This document shows positions 9,127 through 18,069 of a stretch of 53,785 nucleotides of DNA, piece by piece. The notes below the pieces were generated by a model. It was not told the origin of the DNA. It did no database searches and saw only the letters and a list, made by a program, of their open reading frames with translations. The number at the start of each line of letters is the position of its first letter. Positions within the stretch are counted from its first letter, which is position 1. Source of the DNA: Spirosoma fluviale (lineage in GTDB: Bacteria; Bacteroidota; Bacteroidia; Cytophagales; Flexibacteraceae); contig CAMCXM010000007.1 of the NCBI GenBank assembly GCA_945883425.1, forward strand, positions 1 through 53,785, in the 5' to 3' direction. The translations under genes were made by a program, and so were the position numbers.

Positions 9127-11850
9127 ATGAATTTTAGAATTTTTACACACAAACTATCTGCCACATTGGTCTTAGGGCTTTTATTGGCAAGTTCTGCCTT
9201 CTCGCAGGGGAATTTTGCAAAAAAGGCACACCAGATTATCAAACCGAAGCAGAATACGGAATCTTTCTCCGGCAAACTGATTCCGGTAAAACAATCAAAA
9301 CGCAAAACCGTAAACGGAAAATCAACGTCAAATCTAGACAAGGCCGCAGGAGACACGTTGTATTTTGAAGCATTTGAGTCAACTACCTGGCCAGCTGACA
9401 TACGCAGGATTAATGTTGACGGGGGAACGCCTGCAACTCCAAGTTTGCTTACTTTATTTGGCACAAATGCCTGGGCAGTTTCAGGTACGGTTGACAACCG
9501 GTTTGCTGCTTCGACTTCATGGATTAATCCGGCTGGCCAAGTTGATCGCTGGATGATTACCCCTCCCATAACCCTTACTGATGGAAACAAATTATCATGG
9601 AAAGCCAGAGCATTTGAAGCTGCCTATGCCGATGGATATGAAGTACGGATTTGTACAAATTGCCCGGCTACCATCAACGCCGGAAACGTTTTGACATCTT
9701 TTGGCACTACATTGTTTTCTATAGACGAAGAAGAAGCTACAGATGTTTTTGTTGATCGTGAGGTCGCTCTGGATTCTTATTCCGGCCAGACAGTCCGAAT
9801 TGCATTCCGTAACAACTCAAACGATAAAAATCTTTTGTATGTTGATGATCTTCTTGTGTACAAAGTGCCTGAAAAAGATGTTGCGGCCGGTGAAATCTTT
9901 TCACCAGATTCAACTGTGTACAATTGTTCAGGACTTAATTTTCCTGCATTGGTTAGCATCGCAAACAAAGGTTCCAAAACTGTTTACAATGTTGAGGTTA
10001 AACTCCGCTCGTCAGGGCCAATCAATGATACTGTTAGCTTAACGCTTGATAGTCTTACTGCTGCTACAACTGATACAATCTTATTCAGTGAAGGACTGAA
10101 TCTTTCTGCTGATGGCGAATATCAATTGGAATTAAGTGTAACTGGCAATGATGACATCAATCCATTGAATAATATCGAAACATCTGTGTATACTCATTTA
10201 GCTCCGAGTACTGGGATTTTTTCTGAAAATTTCGATGATCTATTAAGCCTTCCTTCCGGTTGGTTTTCAACTTCACGGTTCAATCCAATTGTAGATGGCA
10301 CTGGAATCAATGGCTCCCCTTCACTTGAAATACCAGTGTACAATAATCTGGGAACTTTTGGATCTGATCCTGATGCATCCATCATTACAGGTCAATACAC
10401 AAACATTCCATCTTCCACAGTCTTTTCAATCAAATACCACATTTACAACCTGTCTGCTGCTGAGTATCCGTTGGTAGATGGCGATACCGTTACCATATCT
10501 GTGTTGAAAAACTGTGAACCAACTAAGGTCTCTGTTCAGATTCACTCAGGTAACCAATCGGTAAGTGCTGACTTCCAGAAATTATTTATCCCATTGGATT
10601 CATTATACCTGACTCCATCCGATCGGATTTCGTTTATCTTCAATTGCAGAGCTGCCGCTACAACCAACAATTACCTTGTTGATCTGGATGAGGTCGCATT
10701 GGGTACAATAAATGACAATGACATTTCACTTGTTAACATTGAAACACCTACTAATTCCATTTATAAAAAGAATCAGATTTCTACGTTTTCTGTAAAAGGC
10801 TCAGTGTTTAATGAAGGATCAACTGCAGTATCACCTGTTCGGATCGTTGCTCTCGCTTCTCCAACTTCCCTTGAAGACACTGCCCGAATTTCAACGATTC
10901 CGGGAGGATTTTCAAAGCCGTTTACGACTCAACCAGGTTTTTCAATCACAGAAGCGGGTGACTACTCAATTGATGTGACAGCTACTGGCGGCCAAACAGA
11001 CCCAGTTCCGTCGAACAATACTTTCTCATTCCCACTTTCTGTCAGCGACAGCACAATGGCGAAAGATTTCGGTGATCCTGCTGATGATTTTGGTCTTGGT
11101 TATGGAGCTACTTCAGGTGGAAAAAGAATTATGGCCAATGCCATTTCTACTACTGCAAAAGACACCCTGACCTCTGTATCTATTTTCCTTGGAACCCTTG
11201 ACACAGAAGTCAAAGCGAAATCGTTCTTTGCAAACAGAAATGCTGCCGGAACTGGCTGGGTAGAAGATTCATCAACCACTTTGAATACAATCGGTGCTGA
11301 TTTAAGTAACTCATGGATTACTCTCCGCCACAGAGCAGCTTCTGGTCCTCAGGCAGCACGTGCTAGAGGAAAAGCGGTAGCAGCCAATACAACCAACCTT
11401 TATGGCGTAAAAATCTTCGGAGGTAATCTTCGGGTGTCATACAACTTCAACAATACAAGCGATGATGGTTCATGGATCTGGCTGGGTGGTCAGTGGTTGG
11501 GAACTCAGGACCTTACCATTGGTGCCGTAACGTTCTTTATCCGTCCGAATTTCGGAAGACCGGCAACCCTTGTATCTGTAAGCCAGATGGAACAAAGTTT
11601 GCAATATGCTGACCTGGTTCCAAATCCAACGTCAGGACAAAGTGATCTTTCCATCATGATGACAAAAAATAGTGATGTCGCAATTCAGGTGTATTCTGTA
11701 AACGGAATGCTGGTTTCCAGCTCTACGTCACAGGCTACTGTTGGTGCAAACCGGATTCAGATCCCAACCAGAGGACTTGGAAAAGGAATGTATCTGGTGA
11801 AAGTGAACGCCAGCGGATTTTCAACCACCAAAAAACTGGTGATCGAATAA
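9127..11850 (+). CDS. T9SS-secreted adhesin-like protein with choice-of-anchor J and type A sorting domain
   Basis: The 907-residue protein begins with a signal peptide (MNFRIFTHKLSATLVLGLLL, then ASSAFSQG). A choice-of-anchor J/cleaved-adhesin-like domain lies at about residues 78-250 (YFEAFEST, WMITPPITL, RIAFRNNS, LLYVDDLLVY). It is followed by a CARDB-like beta domain (VSIANKGSKTVYNVEV), then a second anchor-J-like module starting near FSENFDDLLSLPSGWF. The C-terminus has a T9SS type A sorting domain: LVPNPTSGQ, then VYSVNGMLV and GMYLVKV. It should be exported through the T9SS and processed by PorU. Its binding target is unknown. Confidence 0.88.
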   Translation: MNFRIFTHKLSATLVLGLLLASSAFSQGNFAKKAHQIIKPKQNTESFSGKLIPVKQSKRKTVNGKSTSNLDKAAGDTLYFEAFESTTWPADIRRINVDGGTPATPSLLTLFGTNAWAVSGTVDNRFAASTSWINPAGQVDRWMITPPITLTDGNKLSWKARAFEAAYADGYEVRICTNCPATINAGNVLTSFGTTLFSIDEEEATDVFVDREVALDSYSGQTVRIAFRNNSNDKNLLYVDDLLVYKVPEKDVAAGEIFSPDSTVYNCSGLNFPALVSIANKGSKTVYNVEVKLRSSGPINDTVSLTLDSLTAATTDTILFSEGLNLSADGEYQLELSVTGNDDINPLNNIETSVYTHLAPSTGIFSENFDDLLSLPSGWFSTSRFNPIVDGTGINGSPSLEIPVYNNLGTFGSDPDASIITGQYTNIPSSTVFSIKYHIYNLSAAEYPLVDGDTVTISVLKNCEPTKVSVQIHSGNQSVSADFQKLFIPLDSLYLTPSDRISFIFNCRAAATTNNYLVDLDEVALGTINDNDISLVNIETPTNSIYKKNQISTFSVKGSVFNEGSTAVSPVRIVALASPTSLEDTARISTIPGGFSKPFTTQPGFSITEAGDYSIDVTATGGQTDPVPSNNTFSFPLSVSDSTMAKDFGDPADDFGLGYGATSGGKRIMANAISTTAKDTLTSVSIFLGTLDTEVKAKSFFANRNAAGTGWVEDSSTTLNTIGADLSNSWITLRHRAASGPQAARARGKAVAANTTNLYGVKIFGGNLRVSYNFNNTSDDGSWIWLGGQWLGTQDLTIGAVTFFIRPNFGRPATLVSVSQMEQSLQYADLVPNPTSGQSDLSIMMTKNSDVAIQVYSVNGMLVSSSTSQATVGANRIQIPTRGLGKGMYLVKVNASGFSTTKKLVIE

Positions 11851-11871
11851 TTCTTAGCTCCATTGAATTTT

Positions 11872-11904
11872 AAAAGAGACACGGTCACAAGCCGTGTCTC
11901 TTTC
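11872..11904 (+). terminator. Rho-independent terminator after the T9SS cargo gene
   Basis: AAAGAGACACGG at 11873-11884 pairs perfectly over 12 bp with CCGTGTCTCTTT at 11892-11903 around a seven-base loop. The T-run after the stem is only three bases in the paired arm plus CATTT, so termination relies mainly on the long stem. The position, 22 bases after the stop, fits. Confidence 0.85.
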
Positions 11905-11921
11905 ATTTAACCCCATCGTTT

Positions 11922-12635
11922 ATGATTCAGTTTCTCAAAAATAATCTTCCCAACTTCCTCACATGTTGCAATCTGATATGCGGAATAACGGGAATCATTC
12001 TGATTTCACTGGACGGCATCAAGGCCATAGACCAGGTGGAGTGGTTGATCGTTGGTGCAGGGATCGCTGATTTTTTTGATGGATTTGTCGCCCGGCTTCT
12101 TAAGTCAGCTTCTCCCATTGGCAAAGACCTTGATTCCCTTGCAGATGGGATTACCTTCGGCGTTCTTCCAAGCATCGTTTCATTTCACTATTTGTATTCA
12201 CAGGAAACAGCGGGGCACTCATGGCATCCGTATATCGCCATTCTCATAGGTGTATTTTCCATTATCCGACTTGCTATCTTTAATAACGACACCCGTCAAT
12301 CGGATAGTTTTATAGGAGTACCCACTCCCGCCAATGCCTATTTCCTCACCTTTCTAATTGGAGGTATGCACCATTCCGAAATTCCGTTTCCAATTTCATC
12401 AAACACATTCATCGTTATAATTATTGGCTGCAGTTATCTCCTTGTTTCTCCTCTTCACCTGCTGGCCCTAAAATTTAAGAACTTTGGCTGGAGTCAAAAC
12501 AAAACACGTTTCATTTTGATTTTCCTTTCAGTTGTGACTCTGGCTTTTTTTGGCAAAATTGCAGTTCCTATCATATTCATCTATTATGTTGGGCTCTCCA
12601 TTATTTTAAAACTAATACCGAAAAATGCAGTTTAA
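11922..12635 (+). CDS. pssA: CDP-diacylglycerol--serine O-phosphatidyltransferase
   Basis: PssA makes phosphatidylserine, the precursor of phosphatidylethanolamine, at the inner membrane. The 237-residue protein has several hydrophobic helices. It carries the CDP-alcohol phosphotransferase signature DGx2ARx8Gx3Dx3D exactly, from DGFVAR to DSLAD, at about residues 50-72. The N-terminal LPNFLTCCNLICGITGI segment is typical of type II PssA. Its last 11 bases overlap the start of purS, which suggests translational coupling between two otherwise unrelated pathways. Confidence 0.93.
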   Translation: MIQFLKNNLPNFLTCCNLICGITGIILISLDGIKAIDQVEWLIVGAGIADFFDGFVARLLKSASPIGKDLDSLADGITFGVLPSIVSFHYLYSQETAGHSWHPYIAILIGVFSIIRLAIFNNDTRQSDSFIGVPTPANAYFLTFLIGGMHHSEIPFPISSNTFIVIIIGCSYLLVSPLHLLALKFKNFGWSQNKTRFILIFLSVVTLAFFGKIAVPIIFIYYVGLSIILKLIPKNAV

Positions 12636-12876
12636 TGCTCGTGTAGTTGTAATGCCTCAGAAAGAAATCCTTGATCCTCAGGGCAAAGCAGTCGAAGGTT
12701 CTCTCAATCAATTGTCAGATACTGAAATTGGCAATGTGCGGATTGGGAAAAACATCGAGTTCACCATTGAATCAGATTCACATGAAATGGCACTTGCCGA
12801 AGTGAATAATCTGAGCAAAAAGCTTTTGGCCAATATGATCATGGAAGATTTTCATATCGAAATACAACCTGCCTGA
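12625..12876 (+). CDS. purS: Phosphoribosylformylglycinamidine synthase subunit PurS
   Basis: PurS is the small subunit of the three-part FGAM synthase (PurSLQ), where it bridges the glutaminase PurQ and the synthase PurL in purine biosynthesis. The 83-residue length is normal. The ARVVVMPQKEILDPQGKAVE opening, the VRIGKNIEF strand and the KKLLANMIMEDFHIEI ending are characteristic. It overlaps the end of pssA by 11 bp. purL and purQ are not in the window. Confidence 0.95.
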   Translation: MQFNARVVVMPQKEILDPQGKAVEGSLNQLSDTEIGNVRIGKNIEFTIESDSHEMALAEVNNLSKKLLANMIMEDFHIEIQPA

Positions 12877-12883
12877 AAAATAA

Positions 12884-12898
12884 ATTCAGGACCTGAAT
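12884..12898. promoter_or_regulatory. 7-1-7 palindrome between purS and porU
   Basis: ATTCAGG at 12884-12890 and CCTGAAT at 12892-12898 are perfect inverted arms around a single A, followed by AATTTTT. As DNA it has the shape of an operator for a dimeric regulator 34 bp upstream of the porU start. As RNA it could form a short five-pair hairpin with a T-rich tail, a weak terminator after purS. The sequence does not decide between these. Confidence 0.4.
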
Positions 12899-12931
12899 AA
12901 TTTTTGGAAACGCTCACCGTTTATGCTTCTT

Positions 12932-15900
12932 ATGAAAAAATTTCTCTCCCTGATCTTTCTTCTGACCGTCTCCAATTGTCTTTTTTCTCAGTCAGTAAAG
13001 ACAACAACCAATTCATCCAGCATTGAATGGAATCCAATTGAAACGGCGACAAGCAAAAGTGGGCAAACGGAGAAATACCTCACTTGTAAAGAGGGCAGCA
13101 CGCATAAACTGAATGTTAAAGTTCCGGTGTATTCCATTTTCTATCCGGGCAAAAAGGTACTATCAGCTTCCTTTTTAACGAGCAAATGGGTGGAGGTTCC
13201 GTTTTGGGAACTTGCCGGAATCGATACAACTTTCGTTCTCACTCATCCTGCAGAATTTTCAATTGAAGAATCGGAACGCAGAAAAGTGGAAGGATCTCTA
13301 TTGACGATTTCACTGATCCGAAAAAATCAAACCGTCTGGGAGAAACTGGTTTCGTATCAATTAAATCTCAATACACAACCATACAATCAACAGGACAGAA
13401 TTGCCCGTATTGCCAGTACCAGCAGCATGTTCAAAACAGGAAGCTGGGTGAAGTTGGGTATTATCAAAACAGGAGTGTATCAGTTGACAGCAGGAGATCT
13501 TGCAGCAAACGGACTGGATCTCAACGGAAAAAGTTCTCAAAATATCAAAATGTACGGAACAGGATCTAAATTACTGTCAGAAGCAAACAAAGAGTACAAA
13601 TTCAACGACGAAACCGAAATTGCCATTAAAGTAGAGGATGGCGGAGATGGAGTATTCAACTCAAACGACCGAATCATTTTCTACGGCGAAGAACCCAATT
13701 CCTGGACCTACAACACAACCGACGGCGCCTTTACCTACAGCCCGAATCTGTATACCGATTCAAGCTACTATTTCATCACATATTCTGACGGAGCCGGGAA
13801 ACGGGTAGCCAACTCCACTCAACTTCCCAATCCGGATCTTTCGACAAGTCAATTTCTGGACCGAATCATTTATTCTCCTCAGAAAGTAAATGTTGGATCA
13901 TTTGGCCGCAACTGGTACGGGGATGTTTTCGATTTCAACACAACCAAAGATCTTTCGTTCGATATTTCAAATCATGTAGCCGATTCGGCCATTCAGATAC
14001 GGTTTGGTATGATGGCCCGAAGTGGCGTATCGTATCCTTTTGTGATTTCGGCAAACGGCAAACCACTTCTACCCAATATTACACCTCCGTCAATTGTTCT
14101 TACTTCTGACTATCCACTTTATGGCTCTGAATCAAATGTAAGAAGAGAAGTGAGCTTACCAGCAGAAAATTCCTCACTGAATATTTCCATTAACTATCAG
14201 AAAGCCGGAAATCAGCAATCGGTTGGATACCTTAATTTTATCGAGGTTTGTGCAACCCGGAAACTGAATTTGGGCAGTACGAATTTCGGATTCCGGTCGG
14301 TTGGGAATCTGGGTAAAAACATTTCGTTTCAACTCAATGGTTCTACATCTGCCTTTCAAATCTGGAATGTGACCAAGCCATCAGAGTCTCAATCTGTTGC
14401 CATTCAGAACCAAAATTTCAATCATCTACAGGATACAATTGTTGAAGAGTTTTTTGCCTTCAATCCAAACAATCTTCCAAGACCTGCAAAGTTGGTTCCA
14501 ATGGAAACCCAGGATTTGCATGGACTTGCCACACCAGATCTGATCATTGTAACCCATCCTGATTTTCTGGAAGAAGCAAATCGTCTGGCAAACTTCCGAC
14601 GTACCCATGACCAACTGGATGTAGAAGTTGCCACCACACAGCAGGTGTACAATGAATTTTCATCTGGTAGTCAGGACATAACCGCCATCCGGAATTTTGC
14701 CATGCATTTGTATTACAAAACCCCGGAAGCAAAACTGAAGTACCTTCTTTTATTTGGTGATTGTTCGTTTGATTATAAAAATCGGATTTCCAACAACACC
14801 AATTTTGTTCCAACCTATCAAAGTCCACAATCGCTCAGCATCATTGGTTCATATGCTTCAGACGATTACTTTGGAATTCTGGCAAAAAACAAAGGTGGCT
14901 GGGCGTCCAACGATTTTGTCGATCTTGGTGTAGGAAGGCTTCCTGCAAAAAATGCCGCAGAAGCAAAAGTCATGGTGGACAAGCTTATCCATTATGGCAG
15001 GTCAAAAGAGTGTTTGGGAGAATGGAGGAACCGGTATTCATTTGTCGCCGACAATGGAGATCAGTGTACACACAGCAATCAGGCTGATGAACTTTCCGAA
15101 TCTGTTGTGTCCAGGAATCCAGCCTCAAACATCCGCAAGATTTTCGTTGGAGCATATAACCGGGTTGCTGGTGCTGGTGGATATACGGTACCCTCTGCAA
15201 CAAATGAACTGATCAATACGATTAACAAAGGAAACCTTATTGTCAACTATACTGGACATGGAGGAGAAACCGTATGGGCAGATGAGTTTCTGTTTACCAG
15301 TGATATGATATCCCAATTGACCAACTATGACAGGCTCGCTTTTTTTATTACAGCTACCTGCGATTTTGGTCGCCATGATTATCCTTCACAAACATCGGGG
15401 GCAGAAAGTATCCTTTTGAGTGCCAAAGGAGGTGCCGTTGGAATCATGACAACCGGACGGCCAGTAGGCTCTTACAACAATTTTCAAATCAACAAAGCTT
15501 TTTACAATGGGCTCTACAAAGAAATAAATGGCCAGCCAGGTCGAATGGGTGATGCTATGAGAGAGGCCAAAAACATCAACACGGACAAAATATCAAACAG
15601 AGGGTTCACTTTATTGGGCGATCCATCTGCATCTTTTGCTTTCCCTGGTAAAGAAGTGGTGATCACCAATCTTTCAAATGAAGATACCATCAAAGGATTG
15701 AATCTGGTGGTTTTGAAAGGTGAGGTCCGGAAAAATGGGGTGAAGGAAGAAAACTTCAACGGAAAAGTCTTTGCTACTTTGTACGACAGACCCGGAAGGT
15801 TGTCAATTATAGATGATGACAATTGCTTTGGCACAGACAAATCGTATAATTACCAAAGAAGTATTCTGTATAATGGTTCAACCAGCGTGACCAATGGCAA

Positions 15901-16732
15901 TTATGAATTCAAATTCTATGTTTCCAAAGACATTTCATTTTTGCCAGGAAATGGCCGTATCACGTTGTACGCAATGGATGAAAGTCAGCTACGGGATGCC
16001 AGCGGATACAAAAAAGATCTGATTGTAGGAGGCCTTAATCCCAATCCAAAATTTGATGATGAGGGTCCACAGATCCGGTTATTCATGAATGATACTACAT
16101 TCCTCAATAATGGCCTTGTTGGAGAAGACGCCGATCTGTTGGTACAACTTCAGGATGACTCAAGCGGAATCAATGTGACAGGACTTGGGCTGGGTCATGA
16201 TCTGACAGCAATTCTGGATGATGAACAATTGTTCATTCTGAATGACTATTTCGAAAATGATGAAGGAAGTTACACCAAAGGGCATCTTCGATTTCCGCTG
16301 CGGGATTTAAGTGTTGGACTTCATTCAATCGTCGTGAGAGCCTGGGACAATTCAAACAACTCGAGCGAAGCAAAAATATATTTCGAAGTTGGCATCAACA
16401 ACGTAAACGGAAGGATCGTTAAAAACGTAACTCTTTTCCCAAATCCTTCATCTGAAAAGTTTTACCTGCAATTGGAGAACGCATACGCCGGCCAAAATGT
16501 GAACATCAAACTGGAGATATACAACATCATTGGTGAACGAATCAGCACTAAGGAATGGGATTACGACAATTCAACCGCCAGGCCCGGCTCTCAGAAAGAA
16601 TTAGCCTGGGACGGCACCAAATCTGATGGCAGCCGATTGCCTACAGGTACCTACTTTTGTAAAATTCTCCTAAAATCTGACACGGATGGGGCCGAATATA
16701 AAATAGACCGGAAAATCGTTTTAATTCGCTAA
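12932..16732 (+). CDS. porU: Type IX secretion system sortase PorU
   Basis: PorU is the surface-bound gingipain-like (C25) protease that removes sorting domains from T9SS cargo and attaches the cargo to the outer membrane. From the ATG at 12932 it has 1266 residues and a signal peptide (MKKFLSLIFLLTVSNCLFSQ); an alternative ATG three codons earlier lies at 12923. The C25 core begins near TPDLIIVTHPDF. The likely catalytic pair is His776 in YTGHGGE and Cys810 in ATCDFGRHD. A C-terminal beta domain (FPNPSSEKFYL, IYNIIGERIS, GTYFCKILL) resembles a retained sorting-type domain. porV follows 70 bp downstream, the usual T9SS pairing. Confidence 0.96.
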   Translation: MKKFLSLIFLLTVSNCLFSQSVKTTTNSSSIEWNPIETATSKSGQTEKYLTCKEGSTHKLNVKVPVYSIFYPGKKVLSASFLTSKWVEVPFWELAGIDTTFVLTHPAEFSIEESERRKVEGSLLTISLIRKNQTVWEKLVSYQLNLNTQPYNQQDRIARIASTSSMFKTGSWVKLGIIKTGVYQLTAGDLAANGLDLNGKSSQNIKMYGTGSKLLSEANKEYKFNDETEIAIKVEDGGDGVFNSNDRIIFYGEEPNSWTYNTTDGAFTYSPNLYTDSSYYFITYSDGAGKRVANSTQLPNPDLSTSQFLDRIIYSPQKVNVGSFGRNWYGDVFDFNTTKDLSFDISNHVADSAIQIRFGMMARSGVSYPFVISANGKPLLPNITPPSIVLTSDYPLYGSESNVRREVSLPAENSSLNISINYQKAGNQQSVGYLNFIEVCATRKLNLGSTNFGFRSVGNLGKNISFQLNGSTSAFQIWNVTKPSESQSVAIQNQNFNHLQDTIVEEFFAFNPNNLPRPAKLVPMETQDLHGLATPDLIIVTHPDFLEEANRLANFRRTHDQLDVEVATTQQVYNEFSSGSQDITAIRNFAMHLYYKTPEAKLKYLLLFGDCSFDYKNRISNNTNFVPTYQSPQSLSIIGSYASDDYFGILAKNKGGWASNDFVDLGVGRLPAKNAAEAKVMVDKLIHYGRSKECLGEWRNRYSFVADNGDQCTHSNQADELSESVVSRNPASNIRKIFVGAYNRVAGAGGYTVPSATNELINTINKGNLIVNYTGHGGETVWADEFLFTSDMISQLTNYDRLAFFITATCDFGRHDYPSQTSGAESILLSAKGGAVGIMTTGRPVGSYNNFQINKAFYNGLYKEINGQPGRMGDAMREAKNINTDKISNRGFTLLGDPSASFAFPGKEVVITNLSNEDTIKGLNLVVLKGEVRKNGVKEENFNGKVFATLYDRPGRLSIIDDDNCFGTDKSYNYQRSILYNGSTSVTNGNYEFKFYVSKDISFLPGNGRITLYAMDESQLRDASGYKKDLIVGGLNPNPKFDDEGPQIRLFMNDTTFLNNGLVGEDADLLVQLQDDSSGINVTGLGLGHDLTAILDDEQLFILNDYFENDEGSYTKGHLRFPLRDLSVGLHSIVVRAWDNSNNSSEAKIYFEVGINNVNGRIVKNVTLFPNPSSEKFYLQLENAYAGQNVNIKLEIYNIIGERISTKEWDYDNSTARPGSQKELAWDGTKSDGSRLPTGTYFCKILLKSDTDGAEYKIDRKIVLIR

Positions 16733-16802
16733 TATTTGTGCAGGTATTTGAACTAATCAACCATTTGACGACAGCTCTACCCTATTTTAATTTTCAATAC
16801 GA

Positions 16803-18017
16803 ATGATCAAAAGATCGATTTACGGAAACCTCCTCGCATTTGCATCCATGTTTGGAACGGCTTCAGCATATGCCCAAGCAGTAGACCCTCTGAGCGGCAA
16901 AGAAAATGAGTACCGGGTGATAACCACGTCTGTACCATTTCTTGGAATCACACCTGACGCCCGGTCTGCGGGTATAGGTGATGCAGGCTCTGCGCTGAGT
17001 GGGGATCAAAATGCGGTTTACTGGAATCCGGGCAGACTTGCCCGCGTAACAAAGGATGTCGGAGGATCCATTTCAATCACTCCCTGGCTTAGAGGTCTTG
17101 GAGTAAATGATGTATATCTGGGCTATTTAAGCGGTCATTACAAAATCAATAAACAAAGTGCCATCGGACTTGGCTTTACCTACTTCGGATTGGGAAGTAT
17201 TCAGATGACAGATAATGTGGGGCAAAGTCTTGGTACTTTGAATCCAAATGAACTGGCAATCTGCCCAACATATTCCCGGGTATTGTCAAAAAACCTGAGT
17301 CTGGGCGTTGGTATTAAATACTTCCATTCCAATCTGGCCGGATCATATTCCGGAGGCACCGATGCCACCAGAGCCAGACCGGCAAACAGCGTAGCCGTTG
17401 ATCTTGGAATGTTTTACACGAAAGAAACAAGTCTTGGAGGCAACCCTGCCCAATTTGCATTTGGTGCTGTTTTGAGCAATATGGGTCCTAAAATTTCATA
17501 CACAGACAATAATAAACGTGACTTTATTCCGTCTACTTTACGTGTTGGTCCGGCATTAACAATGGAACTGGACGCATATAATAAAGTGACCTTTACATTC
17601 GATATTGCGAAAGCCCTGGTTCCAACGCCTGGTAAAGATTCTTTAGAGGCCGCTCAAATCCAAAACCTTGGATGGATTGAAGGAATGGCACAATCGCTTT
17701 ACAAAGCACCCGATGGCTTCAGCGAAAAAATGCAGGAACTTATGATCGGTGGCGGTGCAGAGTATTGGTATGACAACCAGTTTGCTGTTCGTGGAGGTTA
17801 TTTTCATGAAAGTAAAAACAAGGGAAATCGTCGCTATTTCACTGCCGGAGTTGGTATTCGATACCAGACATTTGGATTGGATTTTGCCTACCTGATTCCG
17901 GTAGCGAGCAATCACCCATTGGCTGAAACACTTCGTTTTTCTCTTCTATTCGATTTGAATATGGCGAAAAAAGAAGATTCTGTGACCGATAAGGCCGATG
18001 GCCCAGGTGCCGAATAA
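16803..18017 (+). CDS. porV: Type IX secretion system outer membrane protein PorV
   Basis: PorV is a FadL-like outer-membrane barrel that collects cargo from the SprA/Sov translocon and delivers it to the PorU attachment complex. The 404-residue protein has a signal peptide ending at AYAQA. It carries the hallmark segment SVPFLGITPDARSAGIGDAG, followed by SGDQNAVYWNPGRLA near residues 40-80. The rest alternates amphipathic strands, ending in FGLDFAYLIPVASNHPLAETLRF in two adjoining strands. It lies directly after porU in the same direction and is followed by a terminator hairpin. Confidence 0.97.
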   Translation: MIKRSIYGNLLAFASMFGTASAYAQAVDPLSGKENEYRVITTSVPFLGITPDARSAGIGDAGSALSGDQNAVYWNPGRLARVTKDVGGSISITPWLRGLGVNDVYLGYLSGHYKINKQSAIGLGFTYFGLGSIQMTDNVGQSLGTLNPNELAICPTYSRVLSKNLSLGVGIKYFHSNLAGSYSGGTDATRARPANSVAVDLGMFYTKETSLGGNPAQFAFGAVLSNMGPKISYTDNNKRDFIPSTLRVGPALTMELDAYNKVTFTFDIAKALVPTPGKDSLEAAQIQNLGWIEGMAQSLYKAPDGFSEKMQELMIGGGAEYWYDNQFAVRGGYFHESKNKGNRRYFTAGVGIRYQTFGLDFAYLIPVASNHPLAETLRFSLLFDLNMAKKEDSVTDKADGPGAE

Positions 18018-18039
18018 CCAAATAATCATCTCAACTTAC

Positions 18040-18069
18040 AATCCCTCACCAACCATGAGGGATTTTTTT
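18040..18069 (+). terminator. Rho-independent terminator after porV
   Basis: AATCCCTCA at 18040-18048 pairs perfectly with TGAGGGATT at 18056-18064 around a seven-base loop, and T residues run on to 18069. It lies 23 bases after the porV stop and directly abuts the aroA ATG at 18070. It therefore overlaps the open reading frame upstream of that ATG and argues against any earlier aroA start. Confidence 0.88.

Noticed and set aside
17998-18069. Extended aroA start inside porV
   Set aside because: It would translate the porV terminator hairpin, and the added residues are not like AroA; the ATG at 18070 is preferred.
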